Of a DNA stretch of 64,000 bases, positions 36,204-44,608 are shown in pieces (the first letter of the stretch is position 1; every line of letters begins with the position of its first letter). Source of the DNA: UMGS1994 sp944386155 (GTDB lineage: Bacteria; Bacillota; Clostridia; TANB77; CAG-508); the NCBI GenBank assembly GCA_963931085.1, contig OZ006973.1:682001-746000 (forward strand), read 5' to 3'. Both the position numbers and the translations under genes were made by a program. The notes below the pieces were generated by a model. It did not search any database. It saw only the letters and a list, made by a program, of their open reading frames with translations, and had not been told where the DNA came from.

Positions 36204-36534
36204 AGAATATATGTCCATAAAAAAGATGATAGAGTATATAGATAAAGCTTTAAGATATACAAAAGAATGTAATTTCGAAACATTTTCAAATAATGAGGAA
36301 AAAGTAGATGCAACGATTTTTGCGATTAGCCAAATAGGTGAATTAGTTAAAAATATTAGTAAGGAAACAATGGAAAAATATACTAATATAGAATGGATTA
36401 TTATAAAGAACTTAAGAAATAAAATTGTTCATGATTATGATGGAATAAAATTAAATCTGATATGGGATATAATTACAAATGATATAGTACAATTAAAATT
36501 GAATTTACAAAAAATATTAGATAATAATAAATAA
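36193..36534 (+). CDS. HepT-like HEPN ribonuclease toxin (DUF86)
   Basis: 113 residues, mainly helical. The HEPN catalytic motif RNKIVHDYDGI (Rx4H, about 79-84, followed by DY as in HepT) is intact. AISQIGELVKNIS is the conserved helix of DUF86. It is expected to cut RNA when not modified by MntA. This toxin-antitoxin pair seems complete, unlike the AbiE unit 4 kb upstream. Confidence 0.88.
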   Translation: MKNKEYMSIKKMIEYIDKALRYTKECNFETFSNNEEKVDATIFAISQIGELVKNISKETMEKYTNIEWIIIKNLRNKIVHDYDGIKLNLIWDIITNDIVQLKLNLQKILDNNK

Positions 36535-36556
36535 AAAAATAAAATTAAAGTAAAGT

Positions 36557-36589
36557 TCAAAAAACGCTCAATTTTTGAGCGTTTTTTGA
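36557..36589. terminator. Bidirectional terminator
   Basis: TCAAAAAACGCTCAA pairs with TTGAGCGTTTTTTGA around a 3-base loop and serves both the MntA-HepT unit and the convergent ytxC-like gene. Confidence 0.9.
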
Positions 36590-36622
36590 TTTGCTTTTGA
36601 TAAAAAATATATAGCCTAGTTC

Positions 36623-37465
36623 TTATTTTTTTATTACTTTATTTTTATAATAGTTACATATTTCGCAATCAGTACATATATAAATTGTATCTTCAAATAT
36701 TAGTTTCAATGTTTGAATGAATTCATCTTCATTATCTATCAAATGAATATAAAGCTTTTTAGGAACAATATTTAATAGAGTATTTAAAGAATAATCATTA
36801 GAAGAAAATTCAATATTTGAATATTTATTTAAAAAACTTGTATCTAGAGAAGTGTTTATAATATTAAAGCTAGAATCTAATAATATACTTTCATTATTTA
36901 AATATATAAGATGTACAATATCACAAGTTGATTTTTGTTTTTCTAAATAGTTTTTTAATAGTTTAATAAATTCAAAATATTCTCTTTTAATTAAATAATT
37001 ATTTACTGATAAATCTACAACATAGTCTAATACTTCTATATAATCTTTTAATCTAAATGTTATAAATCCATCTAATATCATTTTTTTATTTCCTTCTTTA
37101 AAATATTCTTTTAAAGAGATATTAATTAATTCTTTCCTTCTGCTATGTTCATCAGAAGATATTAATTCATCTATTATATTTTTAATTTCAATTTGTTCAT
37201 AATCTAAAAAATAAAAATAATTTGACATTAATAATTTATTTAAAATTTCATTTTCATAAGTATTTATTATAGATTCAGTAATATAATTAGAAAGTTTTTC
37301 ATAAAATGTATTAATATTATTTCCTTTGTAATGAATAAAAATATTATCATATATTTTTAATTTCTTTTTTTTAATAAAAATGTCATCAGAAATTATTTTA
37401 GATATATTATTAAAGAAATAATCTATAAATTTATCATTATTAGTTTTTATACAAAAAGAAGACAT
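36623..37465 (-). CDS. YtxC-like sporulation protein
   Basis: 280 residues, no membrane segment, no catalytic motif. The overall pattern, with mid-protein EYFEFIKLLKNYLEKQ, LNIVPKKLYIHL and a C-terminal Cys group (ICTDCEICNYY), resembles the YtxC family, present in most spore formers with undetermined role. Start chosen at the ATG at 37465, five bases after GGAGG; a TTG at 37477 lies before the ribosome site. Confidence 0.7.
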   Translation of the reverse strand: MSSFCIKTNNDKFIDYFFNNISKIISDDIFIKKKKLKIYDNIFIHYKGNNINTFYEKLSNYITESIINTYENEILNKLLMSNYFYFLDYEQIEIKNIIDELISSDEHSRRKELINISLKEYFKEGNKKMILDGFITFRLKDYIEVLDYVVDLSVNNYLIKREYFEFIKLLKNYLEKQKSTCDIVHLIYLNNESILLDSSFNIINTSLDTSFLNKYSNIEFSSNDYSLNTLLNIVPKKLYIHLIDNEDEFIQTLKLIFEDTIYICTDCEICNYYKNKVIKK

Positions 37466-37477
37466 ATTTTCCTCCAA

Positions 37478-37800
37478 ATTATAATATAGTATTTACTATA
37501 ATGATATATTTTATTCTTCTTTAGTTTGTTCTGATACTAAATAATAGAGTCGTTATGAATATTAAAAATTAGAATAAGTTAGAAAAAAATAAAATAAAAA
37601 TAAAATGAAATAAAATAAAATATAATAAAAATTAAATTTAAGAAAAGAAAATAAGGAAAATAAAAATAAAATAAAATTAAAATAAAAGAACAAGACAAAA
37701 AATAATCAAAAAAAGAAAGTAGAGTAGATCTACTTCCTTAAGGTGAGCATTTATGTGTTTACAATAAATTTTATTTAAAACATATTAATTTAAGTAAAAC
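37478..37800. other. AT-rich low-complexity intergenic region
   Basis: From about 37580 to 37700 the plus strand is almost only A and T, with irregular AAATAAAAT-type repeats. I see no gene. A promoter for the minus-strand ytxC-like gene lies near 37485-37510, and the branching-enzyme terminator is at 37711-37738. Confidence 0.6.
37711..37738 (-). terminator. Terminator of the branching-enzyme gene
   Basis: On the minus strand GGAAGTAG pairs with CTACTTTC around ATCTACT, followed by TTTTTTTG. Confidence 0.6.
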
Positions 37801-39390
37801 TTATCTGTAGATATTATAATCAATATTATCAAAAATTAAATCTTGAGCATATATTCCTTTTACAAAATCTTTATCAATTTTATCATTTTTTATTTGGTAG
37901 TATAACTTAGTAAATCTACCAATATGTTCTTTAATTCTTTTCTTAGCATAATCAACCATAGTTCCATTTGTAATTATAAATAACCAATCACTACTTTGAG
38001 CAAGTAATAATTCTCTTGCACATTGGTTTAATGCATCTTTTCTTAGTCCGTCTTTTTCATTAGGGTATAAGTTTGCAAGTTCAACCATTCTATCACCAGC
38101 TTTATGAAGATGACGATGTGCATAATCATTTGATTGATTAAGCCAAACTTCACTATAACCATTAGCACCCCAACTAGATCTACAAGGAGTAGATTCTTGG
38201 ATATATGGGTGTCTATCTATATAATCACCAGGAGTGATTAAAGAAAAGTTACAATCATCATAATAAATCTTTTTAAATAAAATATATAACCAATATGGAC
38301 CTTCATACCACCAGTGACCATAAAGCTCTGCGTCATAAGGACATACGACAATTGGAGGAGTGTCCATGACTTTAGATAAATCTCCAATTTGTTTTATTCT
38401 ACAGTCAAAGAAGTGACCTGCTTGTCTTTCAGCAGTATCTTTAGCCCATTGCAAATTATAATAATCTTTTTCTCCAAATTTAGAAGTTATCCTATAATAT
38501 TTAATTCCTGTATGAACTCTAACACCATTTTTTGCAATATAAGGTTTAATATAATCATAATCTACATCATAACCTATATCTCTATAATATTCACGATAAT
38601 TATAATCTCCAGGATATCCTATAATAGAGCTCCAAACTTGTTTAGATGATTCAATATCTCTACCAAAAGCACATATTCCAGTAGGAGAGATGATTGGAGC
38701 AAATGTACCATATACAGGAGCTGGATCTGCATATAATATTCCATGAGATTCAGTAATTACATATTCTATACCAAATTCTTTTAAATATTTATCAGCTTCA
38801 GGGACATAACCACATTCAGGAAGCCAGATTCCACGAGGATTTCTTCCAAAGTATTTTCTATAAGTTTGAACTCCAACTCCAATTTGAGCTCTTACAGTAT
38901 TTGGATTAACATATAAAATAGGAAAGTATCCATGTGTTGCACCACAAGTAATTATTTCTAGAAAACCAGCATCTTGAAAATGTTTAAATCCAGAAATTAA
39001 ATTACATTTATAGACATCCTTAAAGACATGTAAGTCATTTGTATATCTTGCTAAATAATATTTTGAAAGTTCATTAAGTCTTGCATCATAAGATGTTCTT
39101 TTAACTTCTTTTTCACAAAGTTCAATATGTTTTTTTAAATATTTTATATATCTTTTTTGTAATAATTTATTATCAAGCATATAAAGAAGAGGAGGAGTAA
39201 GTGTCATTGTTAATCTGAATTTAACATTCTCTTCTTCTAATTTTTGAAAATTTAATAATAGTGGTATATATGTTTCTGATATTGCTTCATACAACCATTG
39301 TTCTTCAAGATAATCTTCACTTTCGGGATGGTGAATAAATGGTAAATGTGCATGAAGTATAAAGCTAACATATCCAGTATTTTTATTCAT
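37801..39390 (-). CDS. GH57-family 1,4-alpha-glucan branching enzyme (DUF1957)
   Basis: 529 residues. Start: TGYVSFILHAHLPFIHHPE, the GH57 HAHLP motif. The catalytic Glu is in IWLPECGYVPEA (about residue 192) and the Asp in CPYDAELYGHWWYEGP (about 353), as in archaeal GH57 branching enzymes. The C-terminal helical DUF1957 part (QSSDWLFIITNGTMVDYA) is complete. It forms alpha-1,6 branches in a storage glucan. It is encoded next to a DUF4912 protein and a glycogen synthase-like GT4. It has AAGGAG before the start. Confidence 0.92.
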   Translation of the reverse strand: MNKNTGYVSFILHAHLPFIHHPESEDYLEEQWLYEAISETYIPLLLNFQKLEEENVKFRLTMTLTPPLLYMLDNKLLQKRYIKYLKKHIELCEKEVKRTSYDARLNELSKYYLARYTNDLHVFKDVYKCNLISGFKHFQDAGFLEIITCGATHGYFPILYVNPNTVRAQIGVGVQTYRKYFGRNPRGIWLPECGYVPEADKYLKEFGIEYVITESHGILYADPAPVYGTFAPIISPTGICAFGRDIESSKQVWSSIIGYPGDYNYREYYRDIGYDVDYDYIKPYIAKNGVRVHTGIKYYRITSKFGEKDYYNLQWAKDTAERQAGHFFDCRIKQIGDLSKVMDTPPIVVCPYDAELYGHWWYEGPYWLYILFKKIYYDDCNFSLITPGDYIDRHPYIQESTPCRSSWGANGYSEVWLNQSNDYAHRHLHKAGDRMVELANLYPNEKDGLRKDALNQCARELLLAQSSDWLFIITNGTMVDYAKKRIKEHIGRFTKLYYQIKNDKIDKDFVKGIYAQDLIFDNIDYNIYR

Positions 39391-39459
39391 TATAATCTCC
39401 TTTATTTTAAATAGACAACCATATAAGCAATAAGTCTATTATAATTTTAAGAATTTACT

Positions 39460-40749
39460 TTATTTAAATGTTGAAGTAGGATTTCCGGATGATGGATTGT
39501 TCAAATCAAAGAATTCATTTATATCTTCAACATTATACAAAACTTGATATAAGCTATAAAAATCAAGAATTTTACCATCTTTAATAACATTAGAAATGTT
39601 TTTGAAAATTACTTCATTAGTTTTAGCATTTTTATATTTTATCTTTGGTTTGATTTCTTCTAGTAGAACATGATCATTTGGAGCGATAATTTCATTTGAT
39701 TCTTTTATATAAATATATGGTGATTCAAATTTTGGCATATTTTTATATTTTCTTCCAAGTTCAATAGAATAGGTACTTCTTGGATCAGAGATATGTATGT
39801 ACCAACTATTTGCAAAATCATTTATAGGAATTTCTTCTACATATCCTTTTGTTTCGTTTTTTACTAATAAAACAGGGTATGTAGTATCAAAAAAGTCTTC
39901 ACCATAATGTAATTTATATTGATCTCTGTCATGATCTGATATATCCCAATACACAAACAATACTTTTGGGGTTTGTGCTAATACTTTTACTGTTGTTTCA
40001 TTATATCTATAAGGCAAGTCAAAATATTCTAATATTGCAGTGTTTTTCTTTAAATACTGTTTTGAAAGGTTTAATGTCTTAACAAATCTAATTGTTCTTT
40101 TATCTTTTGAAGTTTTAGAAATCTTTTTAGTAGAAGATTTTTTTGTAGCAGTTTTTTTCTTAGTAGACGCAGAAGTAGCTTTTTTAGTAGTAGCTTTTTT
40201 TGAAGTAGTAGTTTTGGTAACTTTTTTAGCTTTTGCTTTAGGTTCAGCATCGTCTTTTTTATCTATTTTCGTTGTCTTTTTAGCAGAAGCTTTTTTAGTA
40301 GTTTTTGTTTTTTCTTCTTTAATTTTTTCTGGCTCTTTTTTAGTTTCTTTAATTTCTTCTGTAAGAGCTACTTTTCTTGGATGACCTCTTTTTTTAGGTT
40401 TTTCTTCTGGTAGAGAAGTATCTTTTACTTCTTCCTTTTCTAAAGCTTTAGTAGTCTTAGACACCTTTTTAGTTACTTTTTTAGTTTCTTTTTCTACTTC
40501 TTTTTTATCATCTTTTTTAGATACTATTTCTTTTTTAGTTACAGCTTTTTTAGGAGTAACTTTAGTTTCTTTTGCATCTTTTTTAGCATCAGTTTTTTCT
40601 ACAGCTTTTTCAGTTGTAGCTTTTTTTGTAGCTTTTGTATCTGCTGATTTTACTGGGGTTTTAGATACTTTTTTAGCTACTTTTTTAACTGCTTTTTCTT
40701 CTATTTTTTCTTCTTCACTTGCAATATCTTTTGTTAATTTTTTAGACAT
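39460..40749 (-). CDS. DUF4912 protein with a long Lys/Ala/Thr-rich histone H1-like N-terminus
   Basis: 429 residues. About 1-215 is low-complexity, full of KKA, KTTKK and AKK repeats, with the AT-hook-like KKRGHPRKVAL near 115-125. The C-terminal half (about 225-415) is the DUF4912 domain with LPYRYNETTVKVLAQTPKVLFVYWDIS. DUF4912 proteins regularly accompany GH57 branching enzymes and glucan synthases in Clostridia and cyanobacteria-like clusters; the role is unknown. The basic part could bind DNA or a polyanion. Confidence 0.85.
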   Translation of the reverse strand: MSKKLTKDIASEEEKIEEKAVKKVAKKVSKTPVKSADTKATKKATTEKAVEKTDAKKDAKETKVTPKKAVTKKEIVSKKDDKKEVEKETKKVTKKVSKTTKALEKEEVKDTSLPEEKPKKRGHPRKVALTEEIKETKKEPEKIKEEKTKTTKKASAKKTTKIDKKDDAEPKAKAKKVTKTTTSKKATTKKATSASTKKKTATKKSSTKKISKTSKDKRTIRFVKTLNLSKQYLKKNTAILEYFDLPYRYNETTVKVLAQTPKVLFVYWDISDHDRDQYKLHYGEDFFDTTYPVLLVKNETKGYVEEIPINDFANSWYIHISDPRSTYSIELGRKYKNMPKFESPYIYIKESNEIIAPNDHVLLEEIKPKIKYKNAKTNEVIFKNISNVIKDGKILDFYSLYQVLYNVEDINEFFDLNNPSSGNPTSTFK

Positions 40750-41078
40750 TTTTTCCTCCTTAGTAAATATAAGAATTATTTCCTACTATAGTATACCATA
40801 AAAATATTTTTTTCAACACTAATATACATAAAAAATAGAAGTTTTTTGTAAATTTTTTTGTAAATTTTATTAAAAAACAATTAAAAAAATAATTTAAGTT
40901 AATTATAAATAAACATAAAACAGGAGAATAAAAAAGTAATTTGTCGAAAATGTGAAAAAAATAAGAAAATTTGCAAAAAATAGTTTACTTTTTAAAAAAT
41001 TATATATACAATATGAAATGAAATAAGAGAAAAAAAGTAAAAAGACAAAAGAGAAAATTTGAAAGGAGTCATGTGTAG
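40750..41078. other. Divergent promoter region
   Basis: The intergenic region between the DUF4912 gene (minus) and the GT4 gene (plus) is A/T-rich. No large hairpin or repeat is visible. Promoters for both directions must lie here, for example TATAGT near 40788 for the minus strand, but none has a strong consensus. Confidence 0.35.
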
Positions 41079-42371
41079 ATGAAAATTTTAATGCTTTCAT
41101 GGGAATATCCACCAAGAATAGTCGGAGGAATATCAATGGTTGTACATGATTTATCTCATAGACTAATAAGTGATGGACATGAAGTTACTGTAATTACATA
41201 TAGAGATGGAGATGCACCATATTATGAAAATGATAAAGGAGTAGAAGTATATAGAGTTGATAATTATATGATTCATCCTAATAATTTCATAGATTGGGTG
41301 CTTCAACTTAATTTTAATATGATTTCTAAAGCTACAGAAGTTATAAATAAAAAAGGAAAATTTGATATAATTCACGCACATGATTGGCTTGTAGCATATG
41401 CTGCTAAGACTTTGAAAAACTCTTTTGATATACCAATTACTGCAACTATACATGCAACTGAATCTGGCAGAAATAGTGGAATTCACGATGATATGCAAAG
41501 ATATATAAATGATACTGAATGGATGCTTACATATGAAGCTACTGAAGTAATTGTAAATAGCAATTTCATGAAATGCGAACTACAAAGATTATTTGGACTT
41601 CCTTTCGAAAAAATTGATGTAATACCAAATGGTATATCACAGACAATATACAATGGTGTAGAAAAAGAATATGAATTTAGAAGAAGATTTGCAAGAGATA
41701 ATGAAAAGATAATATTATTTACAGGAAGATTAGTATATGAAAAAGGAATCCAAAATTTAATTGCAGCAATGCCTAAAATATTAAATGGATATAATGATTC
41801 TAAGTTAATTATATGTGGAAAAGGCGGTATGCTTGATGAACTTCGTGAGCAAGTAAATTACTTAGGAATAAATAATAAAGTTTACTTTACAGGACAGATG
41901 AATAGAAAAGATTTGTGCAAAATGTATAAATGTGCAGATATAGCTGTATTTCCTAGTACTTATGAACCATTTGGTGTAGTAGCAATAGAAGCTATGTCAG
42001 CAGGAATCCCAATAGTTGTTTCTGATGTTGGGGGGCTAAATGAAATAGTAGAACATGGTGTAAATGGAATGAAAAGTTATGCTGGAAATTCTAATTCATT
42101 GGCAGATTCAATATTAAGTTTATTATATAATCCAGATCTTTGTGAAAGAATTGTAAAAAATGCAAAACAAAAAGTAAAAGAAGTATATAATTGGCAAAAG
42201 ATTGCACAAGATACTCACTTTACTTATCAAAAGGCAATATGTCAAACAATGGCAGAAAGACAAGCACATCAAATTGCACAAGATACAGCAAAGAAAACAA
42301 AGAAAGCAAAAAATACAGAAGGAGAAATTTCAAATTTACTTGGTTTCAAAAAGAGACAAGCTTATGCTTAA
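41079..42371 (+). CDS. GT4 glycosyltransferase, glycogen synthase-like
   Basis: 430 residues. N-terminal MKILMLSWEYPPRIVGGISMVVHDL is typical of the GT4/GT5-like glucan synthases. The KxGG-like VGGI loop, HAHDWLVAYAAKTL, TIHATESGR, FTGRLVYEKGIQNLI and FPSTYEPFGVVAIEAMSAGIPIVVSDVGG (EX7E) are all present. It probably elongates an alpha-1,4-glucan together with the GH57 enzyme. The last 35 residues are a polar tail (QAHQIAQDTAKKTKKAKN). It is followed by the 62-bp repeat element. Confidence 0.9.
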   Translation: MKILMLSWEYPPRIVGGISMVVHDLSHRLISDGHEVTVITYRDGDAPYYENDKGVEVYRVDNYMIHPNNFIDWVLQLNFNMISKATEVINKKGKFDIIHAHDWLVAYAAKTLKNSFDIPITATIHATESGRNSGIHDDMQRYINDTEWMLTYEATEVIVNSNFMKCELQRLFGLPFEKIDVIPNGISQTIYNGVEKEYEFRRRFARDNEKIILFTGRLVYEKGIQNLIAAMPKILNGYNDSKLIICGKGGMLDELREQVNYLGINNKVYFTGQMNRKDLCKMYKCADIAVFPSTYEPFGVVAIEAMSAGIPIVVSDVGGLNEIVEHGVNGMKSYAGNSNSLADSILSLLYNPDLCERIVKNAKQKVKEVYNWQKIAQDTHFTYQKAICQTMAERQAHQIAQDTAKKTKKAKNTEGEISNLLGFKKRQAYA

Positions 42372-42399
42372 TTTGTCAAAATATAATATATAATAAAGA

Positions 42400-42461
42400 G
42401 AGATACTTTTTCGAAGTGAACAAAATCTTAATTTATTTTGCTTCAATTTAGTATCTCTTTT
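42400..42461 (+). repeat. 62-bp hairpin element, copy 1
   Basis: GAGATACT at the left end pairs with AGTATCTC at the right end, with an inner GAAG...CAAAAT / ATTTTG...CTTC pair, followed by TTTTA. It fits a terminator for the GT4 gene. An almost identical copy occurs at 43169. Confidence 0.85.
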
Positions 42462-42652
42462 ATTATTTTTAAAAAATTTTAATATAAATTAAGAATAAAT
42501 CAGTTTTAATGACCATACTATAGTAATTTATAAAATATTATGTTATACTAAAATAGTAATAAATATTGAATTTTTAAAAACAGTGATTAAAGAAGTTATA
42601 TATGAATATGTTTTAATAATTATGAAAAAATAAAAATAGGAGGGTTATAAAG

Positions 42653-42928
42653 ATGATGTATCCTTATTGTAAATATGCAGATGAAACAGAAGTAGTCTTT
42701 TCGCATATTATGAAAAATGAAAATGGAGAAGAGATTATACATGTGCATTTTGAAAGACCAACAGATAATGGATTTGATAGCGTTAGATTTGAACTTCCAA
42801 GTTGTAGAATACTATATAAAGATGGAAATTATACTGATGAAGAGATTGAAACCTTTAAAACGATCGTAGAAAGGGGATTACCTTCTTTTTATAGATGGGC
42901 AAGACAAGGAGGGATTCTTAGTGCCTAA
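42653..42928 (+). CDS. Small conserved hypothetical protein (DUF4160 partner type)
   Basis: 91 residues, acidic, without membrane segments: it starts MMYPYCKYADETEVVFSHIM and includes IHVHFERPTDNGFDSVRFELP and ending YRWARQGGI. I recall similar Clostridia proteins next to DUF4160 proteins, but no function is known and the pairing is an inference. AGGAGG lies eight bases before the start. The next frame, a DUF4160 remnant, starts inside its last codons. Confidence 0.7.
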   Translation: MMYPYCKYADETEVVFSHIMKNENGEEIIHVHFERPTDNGFDSVRFELPSCRILYKDGNYTDEEIETFKTIVERGLPSFYRWARQGGILSA

Positions 42929-43131
42929 TATTTTAGAAATTTTACTGATATAAAATTTATTTTTGGTCAAATGAGAATAATGAACCAATACACATACATA
43001 TTTCGAAAGGAAAACCTACTAAAAATTCAACAAAAGTATGGTTAACTAAAAGTGGAGGATGATAATTATTTTTATATAATTTCAGAATGGAAAAAGCATT
43101 TTCCAGATGAAGAAGTAAAATTTTATTGTTA
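42920..43131 (+). pseudogene. DUF4160 protein remnant
   Basis: A GTG overlapping the previous gene's end starts VPNILEIL, then a one-base shift is needed to read YFWSNENNEPIHIHISKGKP and TKNSTKVWLTKSGG. A TGA follows, and after it, in phase, DNYFYIISEWKKHFPDEEVKFYC. These match the beginning, middle and end of DUF4160 proteins, with about 20-25 residues missing between the last two blocks. Frameshift plus internal deletion make it non-functional. Confidence 0.8.
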
Positions 43132-43168
43132 ATAAATAAAATACAATAGTAATATTATTGAGTATTAT

Positions 43169-43230
43169 GAGATACTTTTTTGAAGTGAACAAAATCTTAA
43201 TTTATTTTGCTTCAATTTAGTATCTCTTTT
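43169..43230 (+). repeat. 62-bp hairpin element, copy 2
   Basis: Same as 42400-42461 with one visible substitution (T for C before GAAGTG). It bounds the 0.7-kb unit with the small gene and the DUF4160 remnant on the right. Confidence 0.85.
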
Positions 43231-43319
43231 ATAATTTTCCTTGAAAAATAAAGAAAAATGTGATAAATAATATTACTAGTAAAATAAATAAAAAAAGTTA
43301 TGTTTGAGGAGGATTTTTT

Positions 43320-43673
43320 ATGGATACAAAAATGGAAAATGTTAATGTATATGATAGCGTAAATAATCTAGCAGCTACAATAAGAAAAAGTAAAGAATAT
43401 TTAGAATATAAACAGATAAAAGAAAAAGTAATGAAAGATAAAGATGTAAAAGATAAAATTGATGAATTTGAAAAGATAAGATATGAAGAGCAACTTTTAG
43501 CAATACAAGGTGAAAAACAATCTGAAGAAAAAATGAAAAAACTTCAAGAATTATATGCAATTTTAGTTCAAAATCCAGATGTTAAGAATTATTTTGATAT
43601 TGAAGTAAGATTTAATATAATGATAGCAGATGTAAATAGAATAATTGGTGAAGCAATTAAAGATGTTTTATAA
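43320..43673 (+). CDS. YlbF/YmcA family protein
   Basis: 117 residues, helical, with AATIRKSKEYLEYKQIKEKVMKD and the typical FEKIRYEEQLLAIQG and ILVQNPDVKNYFDIEVRFNIMIADVNRIIGEAI. Proteins of this family (YlbF, YmcA) form the Y-complex that helps RNase Y and affects sporulation and biofilm genes in Bacillus. It is 130 bases upstream of sigH. Strong GAGGAGG site. Confidence 0.88.
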   Translation: MDTKMENVNVYDSVNNLAATIRKSKEYLEYKQIKEKVMKDKDVKDKIDEFEKIRYEEQLLAIQGEKQSEEKMKKLQELYAILVQNPDVKNYFDIEVRFNIMIADVNRIIGEAIKDVL

Positions 43674-43736
43674 AAAATATAGATTTATTATTTTTTAATA
43701 AGTAAAATAAAAATAGGCAAAAATACCGTCAAAGTA

Positions 43737-43765
43737 TTGACAATACTAACTTATCTAAATATAAT
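43737..43765 (+). promoter_or_regulatory. Perfect sigma-A consensus promoter of sigH
   Basis: TTGACA, exactly 17 bases, TATAAT, about 40 bases before the sigH start. Confidence 0.85.
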
Positions 43766-43807
43766 AGTCTAAAATCAAGCAATATTCTAGAAAGGACAAG
43801 CTATTTG

Positions 43808-44452
43808 ATGCAAAACTTATATTTTTCTAACAGTAAATATGACAATATAGAAGACGAAAAATTAATTAAATTAATAAAAGAAAATAACGATACAGATGCA
43901 TTGAATTATTTGTTAGACAAATACACAGATTTAGTAAACATGAAAGTTTCTAAATATTTCATAGTGGGTGCAGAAAAAGAAGATATTGTTCAAGAGGGAC
44001 TTATTGGCTTATTTAAAGCTGTAAAAAATTTTGATAAGACAAAGCTTAGCTCTTTTAAGACTTTTGCGAATCTATGTGTAGAAAGACAACTTCAAACTGC
44101 GATTAAGTCTTCAACAAGGCAAAAACATATGCCTCTTAATTCATATTTATCATTAAATACTTCTGCATATGAAGATGATAATGATATGACTGTGATGGAA
44201 ATGCTTGATTTAAACACATCAGAAGATCCACTAGATACTATAACAAAAAAAGAATATTATAAATTTGTTGAAAATAGAATAGAGAAAACTTTAAGTGATT
44301 TTGAAAAACAAGTTTTACATAGATATGCAAATGGTGAGTCTTATGTAGAAATTGCAAAAAAATTGAATTCACCTGTAAAATCAGTTGATAATGCAATACA
44401 GAGAATAAGAAAAAAAGCTACAAAAAATATAATGCAAGATGATGATATATAA
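43808..44452 (+). CDS. sigH: RNA polymerase sporulation sigma factor H
   Basis: 214 residues. Region 2 is ALNYLLDKYTDLVNMKVSKYFIVGAEKEDIVQEGLIGLFKAVKNF (typical SigH/sigma-30 type, quoted in part: GAEKEDIVQEGLIGLFKA). Region 4 ends with VEIAKKLNSPVKSVDNAIQRIRKK, characteristic of Spo0H. It directs early stationary-phase and sporulation genes. Start: ATG at 43808, or TTG at 43805, both after AAAGGA. It has its own consensus promoter. Confidence 0.9.
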   Translation: MQNLYFSNSKYDNIEDEKLIKLIKENNDTDALNYLLDKYTDLVNMKVSKYFIVGAEKEDIVQEGLIGLFKAVKNFDKTKLSSFKTFANLCVERQLQTAIKSSTRQKHMPLNSYLSLNTSAYEDDNDMTVMEMLDLNTSEDPLDTITKKEYYKFVENRIEKTLSDFEKQVLHRYANGESYVEIAKKLNSPVKSVDNAIQRIRKKATKNIMQDDDI

Positions 44453-44455
44453 AAT

Positions 44456-44480
44456 AATAAGCTATTTTAAATAGCTTATA
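44456..44480 (+). other. Hairpin between sigH and tRNA-Thr
   Basis: TAAGCTATTT and AAATAGCTTA pair directly. No T-run follows, so it may be a weak terminator or a tRNA 5' processing element. Confidence 0.35.
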
Positions 44481-44481
44481 T

Positions 44482-44557
44482 GCTTCTATAGCTCAGTTGG
44501 CAGAGCGCATCCATGGTAAGGATGAGGTGGCCAGTTCGATCCTGGCTGGAAGCTCCA
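44482..44557 (+). tRNA. tRNA-Thr (anticodon GGT)
   Basis: A full cloverleaf of 76 bases with encoded CCA: acceptor GCTTCTA/TGGAAGC, D arm GCTC...GAGC, anticodon arm CATCC-ATGGTAA-GGATG with GGT, and T arm with GTTCGATCC. GGT reads threonine ACC/ACT codons. Confidence 0.97.
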
Positions 44558-44576
44558 AAGTAAATAAAATAAAAGC

Positions 44577-44606
44577 GGGACGGAAATGTTACTTTCCGTC
44601 CCTTTT
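44577..44606. terminator. Bidirectional terminator between tRNA-Thr and the 44609 orphan gene
   Basis: GGGACGGAAA pairs with TTTCCGTCCC around six bases, followed by TTTT on the plus strand and by GCTTTTATTTTATTT on the minus strand. Confidence 0.88.
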
Positions 44607-44608
44607 GC

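Noticed and set aside
37560..37700. Regulatory or origin-like AT repeat
   Set aside because: Only irregular A/T low complexity; no DnaA boxes or ordered repeats.
40040..40384. 114-codon plus-strand frame opposite the DUF4912 gene
   Set aside because: It is the antisense of the Lys/Ala-rich repeats and gives a hydrophobic low-complexity string.
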